Of a DNA stretch of 63,948 nt, positions 35,003 to 44,173 are shown one piece after another. This stretch comes from CAIUPE01 sp037131735 (GTDB lineage Bacteria; Pseudomonadota; Alphaproteobacteria; Rhizobiales; Beijerinckiaceae): the NCBI GenBank assembly GCA_037131735.1, contig JBAXQM010000013.1, positions 1 through 63,948 on the forward strand. Direction: 5' to 3'. Below the pieces are notes generated by a model. The model had not been told where the DNA came from and made no database searches. It saw only the letters and a list, made by a program, of their open reading frames with translations. The stretch's first letter is position 1, and the number at the start of each line of letters is the position of its first letter. The translations under genes and the position numbers were made by a program.

Positions 35003-35593
35003 TTAAGCCGCCATCGCTTGTTTGGCGCGCACGGCAGGGCGCCGTTCGGGCAATGACGGGTCGGTCCAATTCGGTGTTTGTCCGATGAGAAGATCAAGAA
35101 ACGGAATTGCGTAATCGGGGTTGTCGCGAATATTTTCGCGAATACTTTCCCACACGCGTCGATCAGTGCTCGCGTCAGTTAGCGGCGGAGCGCCATCGAA
35201 ATCCTGTTTCAAAACCGAAAGAGCGACACCCAAGCAATAGCTCGCATAGATGGAGCCTTCAGGCCATGCGGCTAAATCAGGGTCAACCGTATCATTGACG
35301 TTGGAAAGTGACAGCGGTGAATGCCGAAAAAGTTCCGCTAACATGCGTCCTGCGGCATAACAGACGAAATCACGACGATCCGCTTCGGCAATTTCTCGCG
35401 TCACGTGAAAATTATCGACCCATGCAAGAAAGGCTGCGTGAAGTTTTGCGCGATCTGTGCGGCTTGTGATGCCGGTATTCTCTAAACGGAGTGCGAGATT
35501 GCGACGAAAAGAGGCTTCAAAGAAGCGAAGCTCACGCACGCGATGGCGCACATCTTGTTCACGCGCTAATTCTGGCAAGATCGGCAAACGCAT
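35003..35593 (-). CDS. Unrecognised helical protein, second gene of a pair
   Basis: I do not recognise this 196-residue protein. It appears soluble and largely helical, with no signal peptide or membrane segment. Notable parts are RDFVCYAAGRMLAELFRHSPL (about 75-95) and a Pro-rich C-terminus (GQTPNWTDPSLPERRPA). It starts three bases after the stop of the preceding gene, so the two are surely co-translated. It ends 5 bases from the convergent acetoacetyl-CoA synthetase gene. A role in carbon storage metabolism is a guess from that neighbour only. Confidence 0.7.
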   Translation of the reverse strand: MRLPILPELAREQDVRHRVRELRFFEASFRRNLALRLENTGITSRTDRAKLHAAFLAWVDNFHVTREIAEADRRDFVCYAAGRMLAELFRHSPLSLSNVNDTVDPDLAAWPEGSIYASYCLGVALSVLKQDFDGAPPLTDASTDRRVWESIRENIRDNPDYAIPFLDLLIGQTPNWTDPSLPERRPAVRAKQAMAA

Positions 35594-35596
35594 CGC

Positions 35597-36358
35597 TCAG
35601 GCCTCGGCAAGATGAGGAGCTAAGAGTTTTAATTCAGCAGCCAAAGCGGCAGAAGGATCAAACCCGTCCATGATTGCGTCAAACGTACTTTGGCGCAAGG
35701 CCATGACTTCAGCGGCAATCTCAAGCGCGCCCATAACGGCGGCACTGTCATGGTTTGGTGATAAATACAAAAGCGCTTCAGCGAGTGCAAGCGCCGAGAA
35801 AATGCGGAAAGGAAAGTGCCGATCGTCTGACGATGGAATTGCTCCCGATTGGGTCAAGCGTAGTGCTTGGTCGGCAAAATGCGCAAAATGGGTTTCGGAA
35901 TTTGCGCGATTATCCAAAGAGGTGTTTGCCGTCTCAGCCCAGACACGCGCTATGGGGCGTTCGAGAAGAAGTGTATCGTTATGACCCATCCGTTTCATGA
36001 GATAACGCGTGGCTTGATAGCGCGCCTGAACATAGGCCGCGCGTTCAGCCTGTCGCCCCTCACCAAGGGCCAAAAGCGCATCATCCTGTTGGGGATCGAT
36101 AACATCGCGGGCTAGCGAAGAGCCGAATTTTGCGGCTTTGCGTGTTTCACGCACAAGTTCGGCGGCGAGAGCCAGAGGGGACAGCGGCAAAGGGAAGGGC
36201 GACGCGGCCGCATTTTGGGCGAGCGTTTCAAGATCGCGCGTCGGGTCGAGTTGCCTGAGATTATGACGGAGACCACGCAGAAGATCTTTGACGAGGCGCG
36301 GTGCCTCCTCAAGTACTTCTGGAAATGGGGATCGGGACCCTGTTTCGGGTCGAGTCAT
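35597..36358 (-). CDS. Unrecognised helical protein, first gene of a pair
   Basis: I do not recognise this 253-residue protein. It is soluble, helical and without cysteine, signal peptide or membrane segment. The N-terminal part is amphipathic and basic (ARLVKDLLRGLRHNL-like), followed by a proline-rich link PFPLPLSPLALAAE near 55. Later features are RMGHNDTLLLERPIARVW and a helical C-terminus. It forms a two-gene operon with the following gene. Function unknown. Confidence 0.7.
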   Translation of the reverse strand: MTRPETGSRSPFPEVLEEAPRLVKDLLRGLRHNLRQLDPTRDLETLAQNAAASPFPLPLSPLALAAELVRETRKAAKFGSSLARDVIDPQQDDALLALGEGRQAERAAYVQARYQATRYLMKRMGHNDTLLLERPIARVWAETANTSLDNRANSETHFAHFADQALRLTQSGAIPSSDDRHFPFRIFSALALAEALLYLSPNHDSAAVMGALEIAAEVMALRQSTFDAIMDGFDPSAALAAELKLLAPHLAEA

Positions 36359-36742
36359 GGGTGCAACTCACGGGACGAGAAACTCAATAGGGCGATTATA
36401 GCCATGTTCTGGATAGCGCGCATCCCATGAATTACGTGCCGGCCCGCTATGCTCGGATTATTGTCGATGAAGTGATTGGCTGGCGACGCAGTCATCGCGG
36501 ACCGGTCTTAGGCAGATTGGTTACAGGAAACAGGGTAAATTCAGGGAATTTTGCAATTTCTAAGCAGTCGAAAGCCGAATTGCCATCGAAACGATGTGAA
36601 ATTTCAGATTTTATGAGCGAATTCCCTGCAGCGCATAACAGGGTAATTTGCTTTTAAAACATGGAATAGGGTTAGCGTTAGGAAAGCAATACAGGGTTTG
36701 GCAAAGTTCAAGATGGTCTTGCTCTTTTGATCTGGGTCGCAA
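36359..36742. other. Intergenic region with short repeats
   Basis: This region holds the promoter of the unrecognised pair (minus strand) and the 3' side of the AraC-type gene. AACAGGGTAAATT (about 36529) and AACAGGGTAATTT (about 36637) are near-identical direct repeats 108 bases apart, and ACAGGG appears again near 36690. I see no coding frame or strong terminator here. Confidence 0.35.
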
Positions 36743-37699
36743 CTACAAATTGGAGGCGCGCACGTCTAAGGACCGTTTTGAGGCAGTTTCATGCCTCATA
36801 TCCAATCGGAATGTCCGTGGTGTAGCCTTAAACCGCTTCTCAAAAGCGGCATAAAAGGTTGAAAGTGAACCAAAGCCCGTCTCGAACGCGATGGTTGCAA
36901 CAGGCTTATCTGTCGCAATCAGCAGCGACTGGGCGATATCGAGCCGGTGCCGCTCGATGGCTTCGTGAATGGTGAGCCCGACAAATTGCCGGAACAGCGT
37001 CATCGCATAATTCGGATGAAGATTGGCCGCTTCCGCCACATCGCTGACGCTGACATTGCGCGCGGCATTCTCGCCAATGAAGCGGATCATGGACTCGGCA
37101 TTGATCGCGCGCTTCGCGTCAAACGGAGCGCGCTCTTCGCGTTTCGAACCGAGCCCGCGCAAATCGCGCCACCCCTCATGCGCAAGACGCCGCATCCGCG
37201 CAGTCAATTCATCGCGGACGAGCGCGCGCAGCTTTGCGTCGCCCGATAAAAGCTCCTCACGCCAACGGAAAAATTGCGGGCGGTCCCAGTCCGTCATGTT
37301 TTGTGCAGCAATCACGCCGCCACGCAAAATCGCGCGCCGCAGCTGATCAAGTCCGGGCATGTCGAGAAATTGCGAGAACGGCACATAAAGACAGACAAAG
37401 CGCGTCGGCTCTTCGACCTCGCAAACCTGATGCGGCACCATCCCCCAAAAGAGAATGAGATCTCCTGCTTTTGCGGAGATCGTCTCGCCGTCGAAGCGAT
37501 AGGTCATCGTGCCTTCGATAAGAAAATTGATCTCGATCTGGCTATGCATGTGCGGCGCACGCATACGGTTCACGTCAAGCCGCTCGCCCGCGCAAAATTG
37601 ATGATCGCCAAACACAACAAGCGGATGCCCCGAGCCCGCCTCCGGATCAGCCGGACGGCTTTCATCTTCGCGCTGCGGTTTGCGGCGCTCGAGCGACAT
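36743..37699 (-). CDS. AraC-family regulator of the galactoside cassette (MelR-like layout)
   Basis: This 318-residue protein has an N-terminal cupin sugar-sensing domain (HMHSQIEINFLIEGTMTYRF, about 50-130) and a C-terminal double helix-turn-helix (VSVSDVAEAANLHPNYAM and PVATIAFETGFGSLSTFY). The layout matches MelR, the melibiose activator. The start chosen is the third of three consecutive ATG codons, seven bases after GGAGG; the frame opens at 37768. It is divergent from the transporter genes and probably activates them in response to a galactoside. Confidence 0.85.
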   Translation of the reverse strand: MSLERRKPQREDESRPADPEAGSGHPLVVFGDHQFCAGERLDVNRMRAPHMHSQIEINFLIEGTMTYRFDGETISAKAGDLILFWGMVPHQVCEVEEPTRFVCLYVPFSQFLDMPGLDQLRRAILRGGVIAAQNMTDWDRPQFFRWREELLSGDAKLRALVRDELTARMRRLAHEGWRDLRGLGSKREERAPFDAKRAINAESMIRFIGENAARNVSVSDVAEAANLHPNYAMTLFRQFVGLTIHEAIERHRLDIAQSLLIATDKPVATIAFETGFGSLSTFYAAFEKRFKATPRTFRLDMRHETASKRSLDVRASNL

Positions 37700-37782
37700 C
37701 ATCATTCCTCCCCTCGCAATCCGTTCATATGAAGCGCGAAGCTCCGCGACCTTTTGGCCGGATTGCACGCATCGAAACCTGA

Positions 37783-37836
37783 GATTCCCGAAATTTTTTC
37801 CAAGGATTCCGGTAGAAGCTTAACCCGACATTCCGC
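37783..37836. promoter_or_regulatory. Candidate AraC-type operator: three ATTCC direct repeats
   Basis: The repeats read GAGATTCCCG, AGGATTCCGG and GACATTCCGC, with ATTCC at 37784, 37806 and 37830. Spacings of 22 and 24 bases put the copies near the same face of DNA, as in AraC-family direct-repeat sites. They sit between the divergent regulator and transporter genes. Confidence 0.45.
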
Positions 37837-37930
37837 AACGTCAAGAATAGAAGCGGGGCGGATCTTTAGGTTGTAACCGACACCCGCTGCAATCGCCCGC
37901 ACTCCATGCGGGTTATATGGGGAGGTGTTT

Positions 37931-39160
37931 ATGCGCATGAAAACTGCATTGCTCGGCCTTGCTTTAGGCGTCAGCGTTTCGACGCTCGCTTTTGCAGGCC
38001 AGATCACAATCAATACCGACGCGTCTGATCCCGCGCCGAAAAAAGCCTTTGAAGAACTCGTTGCCGATTTCCAGAAGGCCAATCCGGATGTGACCGTGAA
38101 GGTCAACACATTCGACCATGAAGGCTACAAAGGCGCGATCCGCAACTTTTTGACGGCTGACGCCCCCGATGTCGTCAACTGGTATGCGGGCAACCGCATG
38201 GCCCCCTTCGTCAAAGCGGGCCTCTTTGAAGATGTCACCGACCTCTGGGCCAAGGAAGGCTTGAACGATCAGCTGAAGTCGGCTGCATCGTCGATGACTA
38301 TTGACGGCAAGAAATGGGGCGTGCCTTACACCTATTATCAGTGGGGCATTTATTATCGCAAAGACATCTTCGCTGCGAATGGCATTACGCCTCCTAAGAC
38401 ATGGGACGAGTTGAAAGCCGCATCGGCGAAGTTGAAAGCTGCAGGCGTGACACCGTTTGCCATTGGCACGAAAGCCCTGTGGCCGACGGGCGGTTGGTTC
38501 GATTACATGAACCTCCGCGTCAACGGCTATGAGTTCCACATGGATCTCACATCCGGCAAAGTGCCCTATACCGATCCGCGCGTGAAAGCCGTGTTCGATA
38601 AATGGGCGGAACTCGTGAAGCCTGGTTACTTCCTTGAAAATCACGCAGCGATTGACTGGCAGGATGCGGTTCCCGCTTTCGTGCAAGGCAAAGCCGCGAT
38701 GTATCTCATGGGCAATTTTGCTGTCGCCGCTTTCAAGTCCGGTGGGTTAAAGGATGACCAGATCGGCTTCCTGCAATTCCCGTCGATCACGGCGGGCCTG
38801 CCAATGGCGGAAGATGCGCCGACCGATACGGTTCACATTCCTGCCAAGGCGAAGAACAAGGACGATGCGCGGAAGTTCCTCGCTTTCATCGCATCAGCCG
38901 GCGCGCAGACAAAGATGAATGCAACGCTTGGCCAGTTGCCTGTGAACAACAAGGCGGAAAAGCCCTCCGACGTGTTCCTCGATCAGGGCTTCGCGATGCT
39001 CTCGAATGCCTATGGCCTCGCGCAATTCTATGATCGCGATGCACCGGCTGAAATGGCAAAGGCCGGTATGGAAGGCTTTCAGGAATTCATGGTGAAGCCG
39101 GACAATCAGGCAGCCATTCTCGAGCGTCTCGAGAAGACACGCGCGAAAGTTTATAAATAA
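37931..39160 (+). CDS. Sugar-binding protein of a CUT1 ABC importer
   Basis: This is the periplasmic solute-binding protein of the cassette (409 residues). A Sec signal peptide is cleaved near AFA (about residue 22). The mature protein has the family-1 pattern with ITINTDASDPAPKKAFEEL, WYAGNRMAPFVKAGLFEDVTDLW and the tryptophan- and tyrosine-rich pocket segments YTYYQWGIYYRKD and ALWPTGGWFDYMN. The chosen ATG has GGAGG six bases upstream. Its ligand is likely an alpha- or beta-galactoside, judged from the downstream hydrolases. Confidence 0.92.
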   Translation: MRMKTALLGLALGVSVSTLAFAGQITINTDASDPAPKKAFEELVADFQKANPDVTVKVNTFDHEGYKGAIRNFLTADAPDVVNWYAGNRMAPFVKAGLFEDVTDLWAKEGLNDQLKSAASSMTIDGKKWGVPYTYYQWGIYYRKDIFAANGITPPKTWDELKAASAKLKAAGVTPFAIGTKALWPTGGWFDYMNLRVNGYEFHMDLTSGKVPYTDPRVKAVFDKWAELVKPGYFLENHAAIDWQDAVPAFVQGKAAMYLMGNFAVAAFKSGGLKDDQIGFLQFPSITAGLPMAEDAPTDTVHIPAKAKNKDDARKFLAFIASAGAQTKMNATLGQLPVNNKAEKPSDVFLDQGFAMLSNAYGLAQFYDRDAPAEMAKAGMEGFQEFMVKPDNQAAILERLEKTRAKVYK

Positions 39161-39170
39161 AACCTGCGAG

Positions 39171-39199
39171 CGGAGGCCGGACAACCGGCCTCCGTTTTT
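39171..39199 (+). terminator. Strong hairpin between the binding-protein and permease genes
   Basis: A perfect 10-bp stem CGGAGGCCGG/CCGGCCTCCG with the loop ACAA is followed by TTTTT. As an intra-operon terminator or mRNA stabiliser it would keep binding-protein levels above those of the membrane proteins. Confidence 0.88.
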
Positions 39200-39229
39200 G
39201 TTTCCAATCGAAAACGGGAGGGCCATGTC

Positions 39230-40141
39230 ATGACGCATGCGTCAGCGATTTCGCGCTCCGCAAAGCGTGGACTCAAAAGCCGCGTTCTTGCGCCTTGGGT
39301 CTTTCTTGCCCCAGGTCTCATCTTTTTTACGATCTATGTTCTCATACCCATTATCCGCTCGATCTGGATTGGCTTTTTCGATTGGGACGGCTTGGGTGAG
39401 ATGAAATGGATTGGACTAGCCAATTATGTTGAACTCGCGAGCGATGAGTCCTTTTACGTCTCGCTTAAAAACAATCTTGCTTGGTTGATCCTCTATCTTC
39501 TCGCCATTCCTGCGGGCTTGGCGATTGCGCTGTTTCTCAACCAGACGATACCAGGAATCCGGATTTACAAATCGCTCTTCTTTTTTCCCTTTGTCATTTC
39601 ACAAGTCGTTGTCGGCCTTGTCTTCTCATGGTTTTACGCGCCGGATTTCGGTCTGCTGCCCGCGCTCATCAAGACACTCACCGGCGCGAATATCGCCATT
39701 CTCGCAGACGAGCACTACGCGACCTATGGCATTATTGCAGCGGGGCTATGGCCGCAGATCGCCTATTGCATGATCCTGTATTTAACGGGGCTCAACGCGA
39801 TCAATCCCGAGCAGATTGAAGCCGGACGCATGGACAATGCCAAGGGTCTCAAAATGCTTTGGTATATTGTGATCCCGCAATTGGGGCCTGCGACCTTCAT
39901 CGCGCTTGTGGTCACCGTCATCGGCTCATTACGCTCGTTCGATCTTGTGTCGATCATGACAAGCGGCGGCCCTTATGGCTCCACGCGCGTGCTCTCTTAT
40001 TTCATGTATGAACAGGCGCTGTCCGAATATGGCTATCGCATGGGTTATGGCGCGGCGATTGCCGTAGTGCTCTTCGCCATCATGATGGTGTTCATCTCGC
40101 TCTTTATCGTGCGGATGCTCTCCGAGCAAAGGAGAGCCTGA
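39230..40141 (+). CDS. CUT1 ABC sugar permease, MalF type
   Basis: This 303-residue inner-membrane protein has about six helices, starting near residue 25 (VFLAPGLIFFTIYVLIPIIRS). The EAA loop that contacts the ATPase reads EAGRMDNAKGLKMLWYIVIPQL (about residue 195). The stop overlaps the next gene's ATG by one base. With the second permease it forms the channel of the importer. Confidence 0.93.
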   Translation: MTHASAISRSAKRGLKSRVLAPWVFLAPGLIFFTIYVLIPIIRSIWIGFFDWDGLGEMKWIGLANYVELASDESFYVSLKNNLAWLILYLLAIPAGLAIALFLNQTIPGIRIYKSLFFFPFVISQVVVGLVFSWFYAPDFGLLPALIKTLTGANIAILADEHYATYGIIAAGLWPQIAYCMILYLTGLNAINPEQIEAGRMDNAKGLKMLWYIVIPQLGPATFIALVVTVIGSLRSFDLVSIMTSGGPYGSTRVLSYFMYEQALSEYGYRMGYGAAIAVVLFAIMMVFISLFIVRMLSEQRRA

Positions 40142-40992
40142 TGTTTCCAAAACCGATTGAACGCTCTGCTCCATGGGTCGCGCCGCTATACAAAGTGCTT
40201 GTGCCAATTGCGTTGTTCATTTGGCTCTTGCCTCTGATCGGCGTTGCTGTGACGTCCGTGAGACCAGCGGGCGACCTTGCTGCGGGAAATTATTTCGGCA
40301 TTCCGTCAGGCTTTGCGGGGCAAGAGAATTACACAGCGGTATTCCGCGATAGCCCCATCGGCCATTACATTCTGAATTCATTCAAGATCACAATCCCGAC
40401 CGTTATCGGTGCCGTCGCACTCTCATGCCTCACCGGATTTGCACTCGCGATTTACCGGTTCCGCGCCAATATGCTGCTGTTCTTTGTTTTCGTCGCCGGC
40501 AATTTCGTACCCTTCCAGATTTTGATGGTACCGGTGCGCGATTTCACGCTGCATCTCGGTCTCTATGACACGGTGCTCGGTCTTGTTCTGTTCCACACCG
40601 CGTTCCAAACCGGCTTCTGCACGCTCTTCATGCGGAACTTTATCGCCGCGCTTCCCTTTGCGCTGATTGAATCCGCGCGCGTCGAAGGCGTGTCGGAATG
40701 GAAGATTTTCCGCCACATCGTTTTGCCGTTGATGCGGCCTGCGATTGCGGCGCTCGCGGTGCTGATCTTCACGTTCGTATGGAATGATTATTTCTGGGCC
40801 ACAGTTCTCGTTCAGGGTGAGCACGCAATGCCCGTGACGGCGGGGCTTTATTCGCTCAACGGTCAATGGGTCGCAGCCTGGCATCTTGTCTCTGCAGGCT
40901 CGATTGTCGCCGCTCTGCCGCCTGTCATCATGTTCTTCTTGATGCAACGCCATTTCATCGCCGGTCTCACTTTGGGAGCGACCAAAGGATGA
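40141..40992 (+). CDS. CUT1 ABC sugar permease, MalG type
   Basis: This 283-residue partner permease has six predicted helices. The EAA loop is ESARVEGVSEWKIFRHIVLPLM (about residue 180), and the C-terminal end has the family-like GLTLGATKG. Its stop overlaps the alpha-galactosidase start (ATGA), which implies coupled translation of import and hydrolysis. Confidence 0.93.
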   Translation: MFPKPIERSAPWVAPLYKVLVPIALFIWLLPLIGVAVTSVRPAGDLAAGNYFGIPSGFAGQENYTAVFRDSPIGHYILNSFKITIPTVIGAVALSCLTGFALAIYRFRANMLLFFVFVAGNFVPFQILMVPVRDFTLHLGLYDTVLGLVLFHTAFQTGFCTLFMRNFIAALPFALIESARVEGVSEWKIFRHIVLPLMRPAIAALAVLIFTFVWNDYFWATVLVQGEHAMPVTAGLYSLNGQWVAAWHLVSAGSIVAALPPVIMFFLMQRHFIAGLTLGATKG

Positions 40993-43085
40993 GCTTTGTG
41001 TTTTCCTATTCTCATCGAGATGGAGCGATCCATATCAAAGTGCCTGACTCGGGCATGCCTGAAATTCTAGCTTGGGCACCGAGTCGTCTCGATGCAGCCT
41101 CTATTTCTGATCGCGCGAGCCGTATCAATGGCATGGATGACCCGCCCCCGAGCGCTGTGATCTTGCCAACAGGCGGCGCAGGGTTTTTTGGCTGGCCCGC
41201 CATTCAAGGACATCGCGATGGCCAAGACTTTACGCTTCTCTTTGCAAATTGGCGACATGAGGAACGTGATGGCGCATTGATGCTGCGCGCGCATGATGCC
41301 GTTGCGCGCGTGTCAGTTGCTCTTCGCATCGCAATTCATGACGGCGATGTGCTGACCTTTGCAACGACGCTGACCAATGAGGGCGACACGCCCTACATGC
41401 TCGAACGCTGTATGGCCCGCAGTATGGTCGCGCCTGCAGGGCCTGCAACGCTCACGACATTTACCGGCATGTGGGGACGCGAATTTCAACAACGCGAAAC
41501 GGCATGTCCGGACCGGCTCACTGTGCAAGAAAGCCGGAGAGGTCGCACCTCGCATGATCGCTTTCCGGCACTGGTTTTCAAGCAAGGCGCAAAACAGATT
41601 GCGATGCATCTCGGCTTCAGCGGCAATCATGTGATCGCGATGGATCCGCTCGATGATGGCCGTCGTCTTATCCATGCGGGTGAATTGTTCGAGCCGGGCG
41701 AGATGCGGCTTCAGCCGAATGAGAGTTACGAAAGCCCGCCCCTCTTTTTCGCGCGCGACCCTGCAGCGCTCCGCAATCATGTGCGCAAGAAAATTTTAGC
41801 TTGGCCAAACGGTTCTATGCGTCCGCGTCCTGTGACGCTGAATTCGTGGGAAGGCAATTATTTCGATCACAAGATCGAGGCGCTGAAAGCGCAGATTGAT
41901 GAAGCGACCTCTCTCGGCATCGAACGCTTTGTGCTCGACGACGGCTGGTTCGGAAAACGCAATGATGACACGTCAAGTCTCGGCGATTGGGACATTGATC
42001 CGGCGAAATATCCGGACGGCTTCAAGCCGCTCGTTGATCATACGCTTGCGTGCGGACTTGAATTCGGAATCTGGATCGAGCCGGAAATGGTCAACCCGGA
42101 TTCGGATTTGTTCCGCGCGCATCCCGACTGGGCGCTTCAAATCGCGGGCCGACCTTTGCTCACGTCACGCAATCAGCTTGTGCTCGATCTCACACGACCA
42201 GACGTGTTCGACTATCTCTTTTCAAAATTTGATCAGTTGCTCCGCGCGAATGCGATTTCCTATCTCAAATGGGACATGAATCGTGATCTCACTTTCGCCG
42301 GCGATCACAGCGGGCGCGCAGCCACGTCGCGGCAGACACGCGCCTTTTACCGATTGATGGAAAAGCTGCGGTCAGCCCATCCGGATGTCGAAGTCGAATC
42401 CTGCGCGTCGGGTGGCGGGCGCGCTGATTATGGCGTGCTGAAATACACACACCGCATCTGGACGTCGGATTGCACTGACCCGCTTGAACGCCTCTCCATT
42501 CAAGATGGCGCGCGGATCTTTCTTCCGCCAGAGATTTTGGGATCGCATATCTCCGCTTCGCCCAATCATCAGACACATCGCGTGACGACGCTTGATTTCC
42601 GTGCGCTCGTCGCGTTTGCCTATCATTTCGGCGTTGAGTTGGATCCGACAAAGCTCGACGCTGACGCGAAAGCAAAATTGCGGGACTGGATTGCGCTTCA
42701 TAAAGAATTGCGTCCGCACTTGCATGATGCCGATGCGCAATTTGCGCTTGCTCCGCTTGATGGCCGGTATGTCTGGGGTGCGATCACCGATAAACGTGCG
42801 GTTGTCATCATTGCGCAGGGCGCGCAAATGCAATCCGAACATCCTGCGCCCTTAACACTTCCCATGCGTGGCTCGCATTTGAAGCGTTGGCGGGTCACGA
42901 AATGTCATCCGGTCGAGCCCGATTTTATCCGCATCAACGAGAGCCAAAAGAAATTCTTGAAGGGCGAGGGCGATGCGTCGGCCTTCGATCTTGCTGAGAT
43001 CGGCATCAATCTGCCGATGCTGAGACCGGAAAGCGGCGTCGTTCTCATATTTGATGCAGAAGATCGGGAGGCACGGCATGGCTGA
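40989..43085 (+). CDS. GH36 alpha-galactosidase
   Basis: This enzyme releases galactose from alpha-1,6-galactosides such as melibiose or raffinose. The 698-residue protein has the GH36 beta-sandwich N-terminus, then the barrel with VLDDGWFGKRNDD (residue about 315), nucleophile motif YLKWDMNRD, and the acid/base region SCASGGGRADYG and WTSDCTDPLER. There is no signal peptide, so hydrolysis is cytoplasmic. The open frame extends upstream to 40866 inside the permease gene, but the ATG at 40989 is the natural start. Confidence 0.94.
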   Translation: MSFVFSYSHRDGAIHIKVPDSGMPEILAWAPSRLDAASISDRASRINGMDDPPPSAVILPTGGAGFFGWPAIQGHRDGQDFTLLFANWRHEERDGALMLRAHDAVARVSVALRIAIHDGDVLTFATTLTNEGDTPYMLERCMARSMVAPAGPATLTTFTGMWGREFQQRETACPDRLTVQESRRGRTSHDRFPALVFKQGAKQIAMHLGFSGNHVIAMDPLDDGRRLIHAGELFEPGEMRLQPNESYESPPLFFARDPAALRNHVRKKILAWPNGSMRPRPVTLNSWEGNYFDHKIEALKAQIDEATSLGIERFVLDDGWFGKRNDDTSSLGDWDIDPAKYPDGFKPLVDHTLACGLEFGIWIEPEMVNPDSDLFRAHPDWALQIAGRPLLTSRNQLVLDLTRPDVFDYLFSKFDQLLRANAISYLKWDMNRDLTFAGDHSGRAATSRQTRAFYRLMEKLRSAHPDVEVESCASGGGRADYGVLKYTHRIWTSDCTDPLERLSIQDGARIFLPPEILGSHISASPNHQTHRVTTLDFRALVAFAYHFGVELDPTKLDADAKAKLRDWIALHKELRPHLHDADAQFALAPLDGRYVWGAITDKRAVVIIAQGAQMQSEHPAPLTLPMRGSHLKRWRVTKCHPVEPDFIRINESQKKFLKGEGDASAFDLAEIGINLPMLRPESGVVLIFDAEDREARHG

Positions 43086-44172
43086 TGTCCGTTTGCGGAA
43101 TTTGCGGAAGTCCTTTGGTGACGTCGCCATCATCAATGGCGTCGATCTTGATATTGCCGATGGCGAGTTTTGCGTTTTTGTCGGGCCATCCGGCTGCGGA
43201 AAATCGACATTGCTGCGGATGATTGCAGGGCTTGAAGACATCACATCCGGCACGCTCGAGATTGGTGGCCGAGCGATGAATGATGTCGAGCCCGCCGAGC
43301 GTGGCGTGGCAATGGTATTTCAATCTTACGCACTCTATCCGCATATGACGGTGGAAGAGAATATCAGCTTCGGTCTCAAAATGACGGGCCATGACAAGGT
43401 GGATATTGCCAAGCGGACCAAGCATGCGGCGGATCTCCTGCAACTTGGCGAGCTCTTGCACAGAAAGCCCGGACAACTCTCCGGAGGGCAACGCCAGCGT
43501 GTCGCGATTGGCCGCGCGATTGTGCGTAACCCGCAAGTTTTTTTGTTCGACGAACCGCTTTCCAATCTTGATGCCGCTTTGCGTGTTCAGATGCGCATTG
43601 AATTGTCAAAGCTCCATCAAGACCTCAGATCGACGATGATTTATGTCACCCATGATCAGATTGAAGCCATGACCATGGCCGACAAGATTGTTGTGTTGAA
43701 CAAGGGATTGATCGAGCAAATAGGCTCGCCGCTCGAACTCTATCATCGGCCAAACAATCTATTCGTTGCAGGTTTCATCGGTTCGCCGAAAATGAATTTT
43801 ATCCCGACCAAGGCCGAACAGCTCAACGGCCAATTGGGAGTCAGCCTGCAGGATCGCTTGCAACTGATATGGGATACTCCGCACGCCAGCATCATGTCCG
43901 GTGATGCCGTCACACTCGGGATCAGGCCGGAACATCTGCTCCTTGATCAGCCAAGTGATGCGAATTGGATCGGCATCGTCCGTCTCGCAGAATATCTGGG
44001 ATCCGAGACGATGATTTATCTCGTCGGAGATGACGGCTCAGAATTGACAGTGAAGGCTGAGGGTTCACGAAAGGTGACAATTGGAGATCGTCTTCAAATA
44101 GGCATTCCTCAAGATGCCTGTCACTTGTTTGGTCCGGGTGGCCGCGCGGTTTTTCATGGAGCGCGCAATTAA
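43078..44172 (+). CDS. ABC transporter ATPase, UgpC/MsmK type
   Basis: This 364-residue ATPase energises a CUT1 sugar importer. Walker A is GPSGCGKST, the signature is LSGGQRQRV and Walker B is FLFDEPLSNLD. A regulatory TOBE-type domain follows (about 240-364). GGGAGG precedes the ATG, which lies eight bases inside the end of the alpha-galactosidase gene. Its location in the operon suggests it serves this importer, although MsmK-type ATPases can serve several. Confidence 0.94.
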   Translation: MADVRLRNLRKSFGDVAIINGVDLDIADGEFCVFVGPSGCGKSTLLRMIAGLEDITSGTLEIGGRAMNDVEPAERGVAMVFQSYALYPHMTVEENISFGLKMTGHDKVDIAKRTKHAADLLQLGELLHRKPGQLSGGQRQRVAIGRAIVRNPQVFLFDEPLSNLDAALRVQMRIELSKLHQDLRSTMIYVTHDQIEAMTMADKIVVLNKGLIEQIGSPLELYHRPNNLFVAGFIGSPKMNFIPTKAEQLNGQLGVSLQDRLQLIWDTPHASIMSGDAVTLGIRPEHLLLDQPSDANWIGIVRLAEYLGSETMIYLVGDDGSELTVKAEGSRKVTIGDRLQIGIPQDACHLFGPGGRAVFHGARN

Positions 44173-44173
44173 T

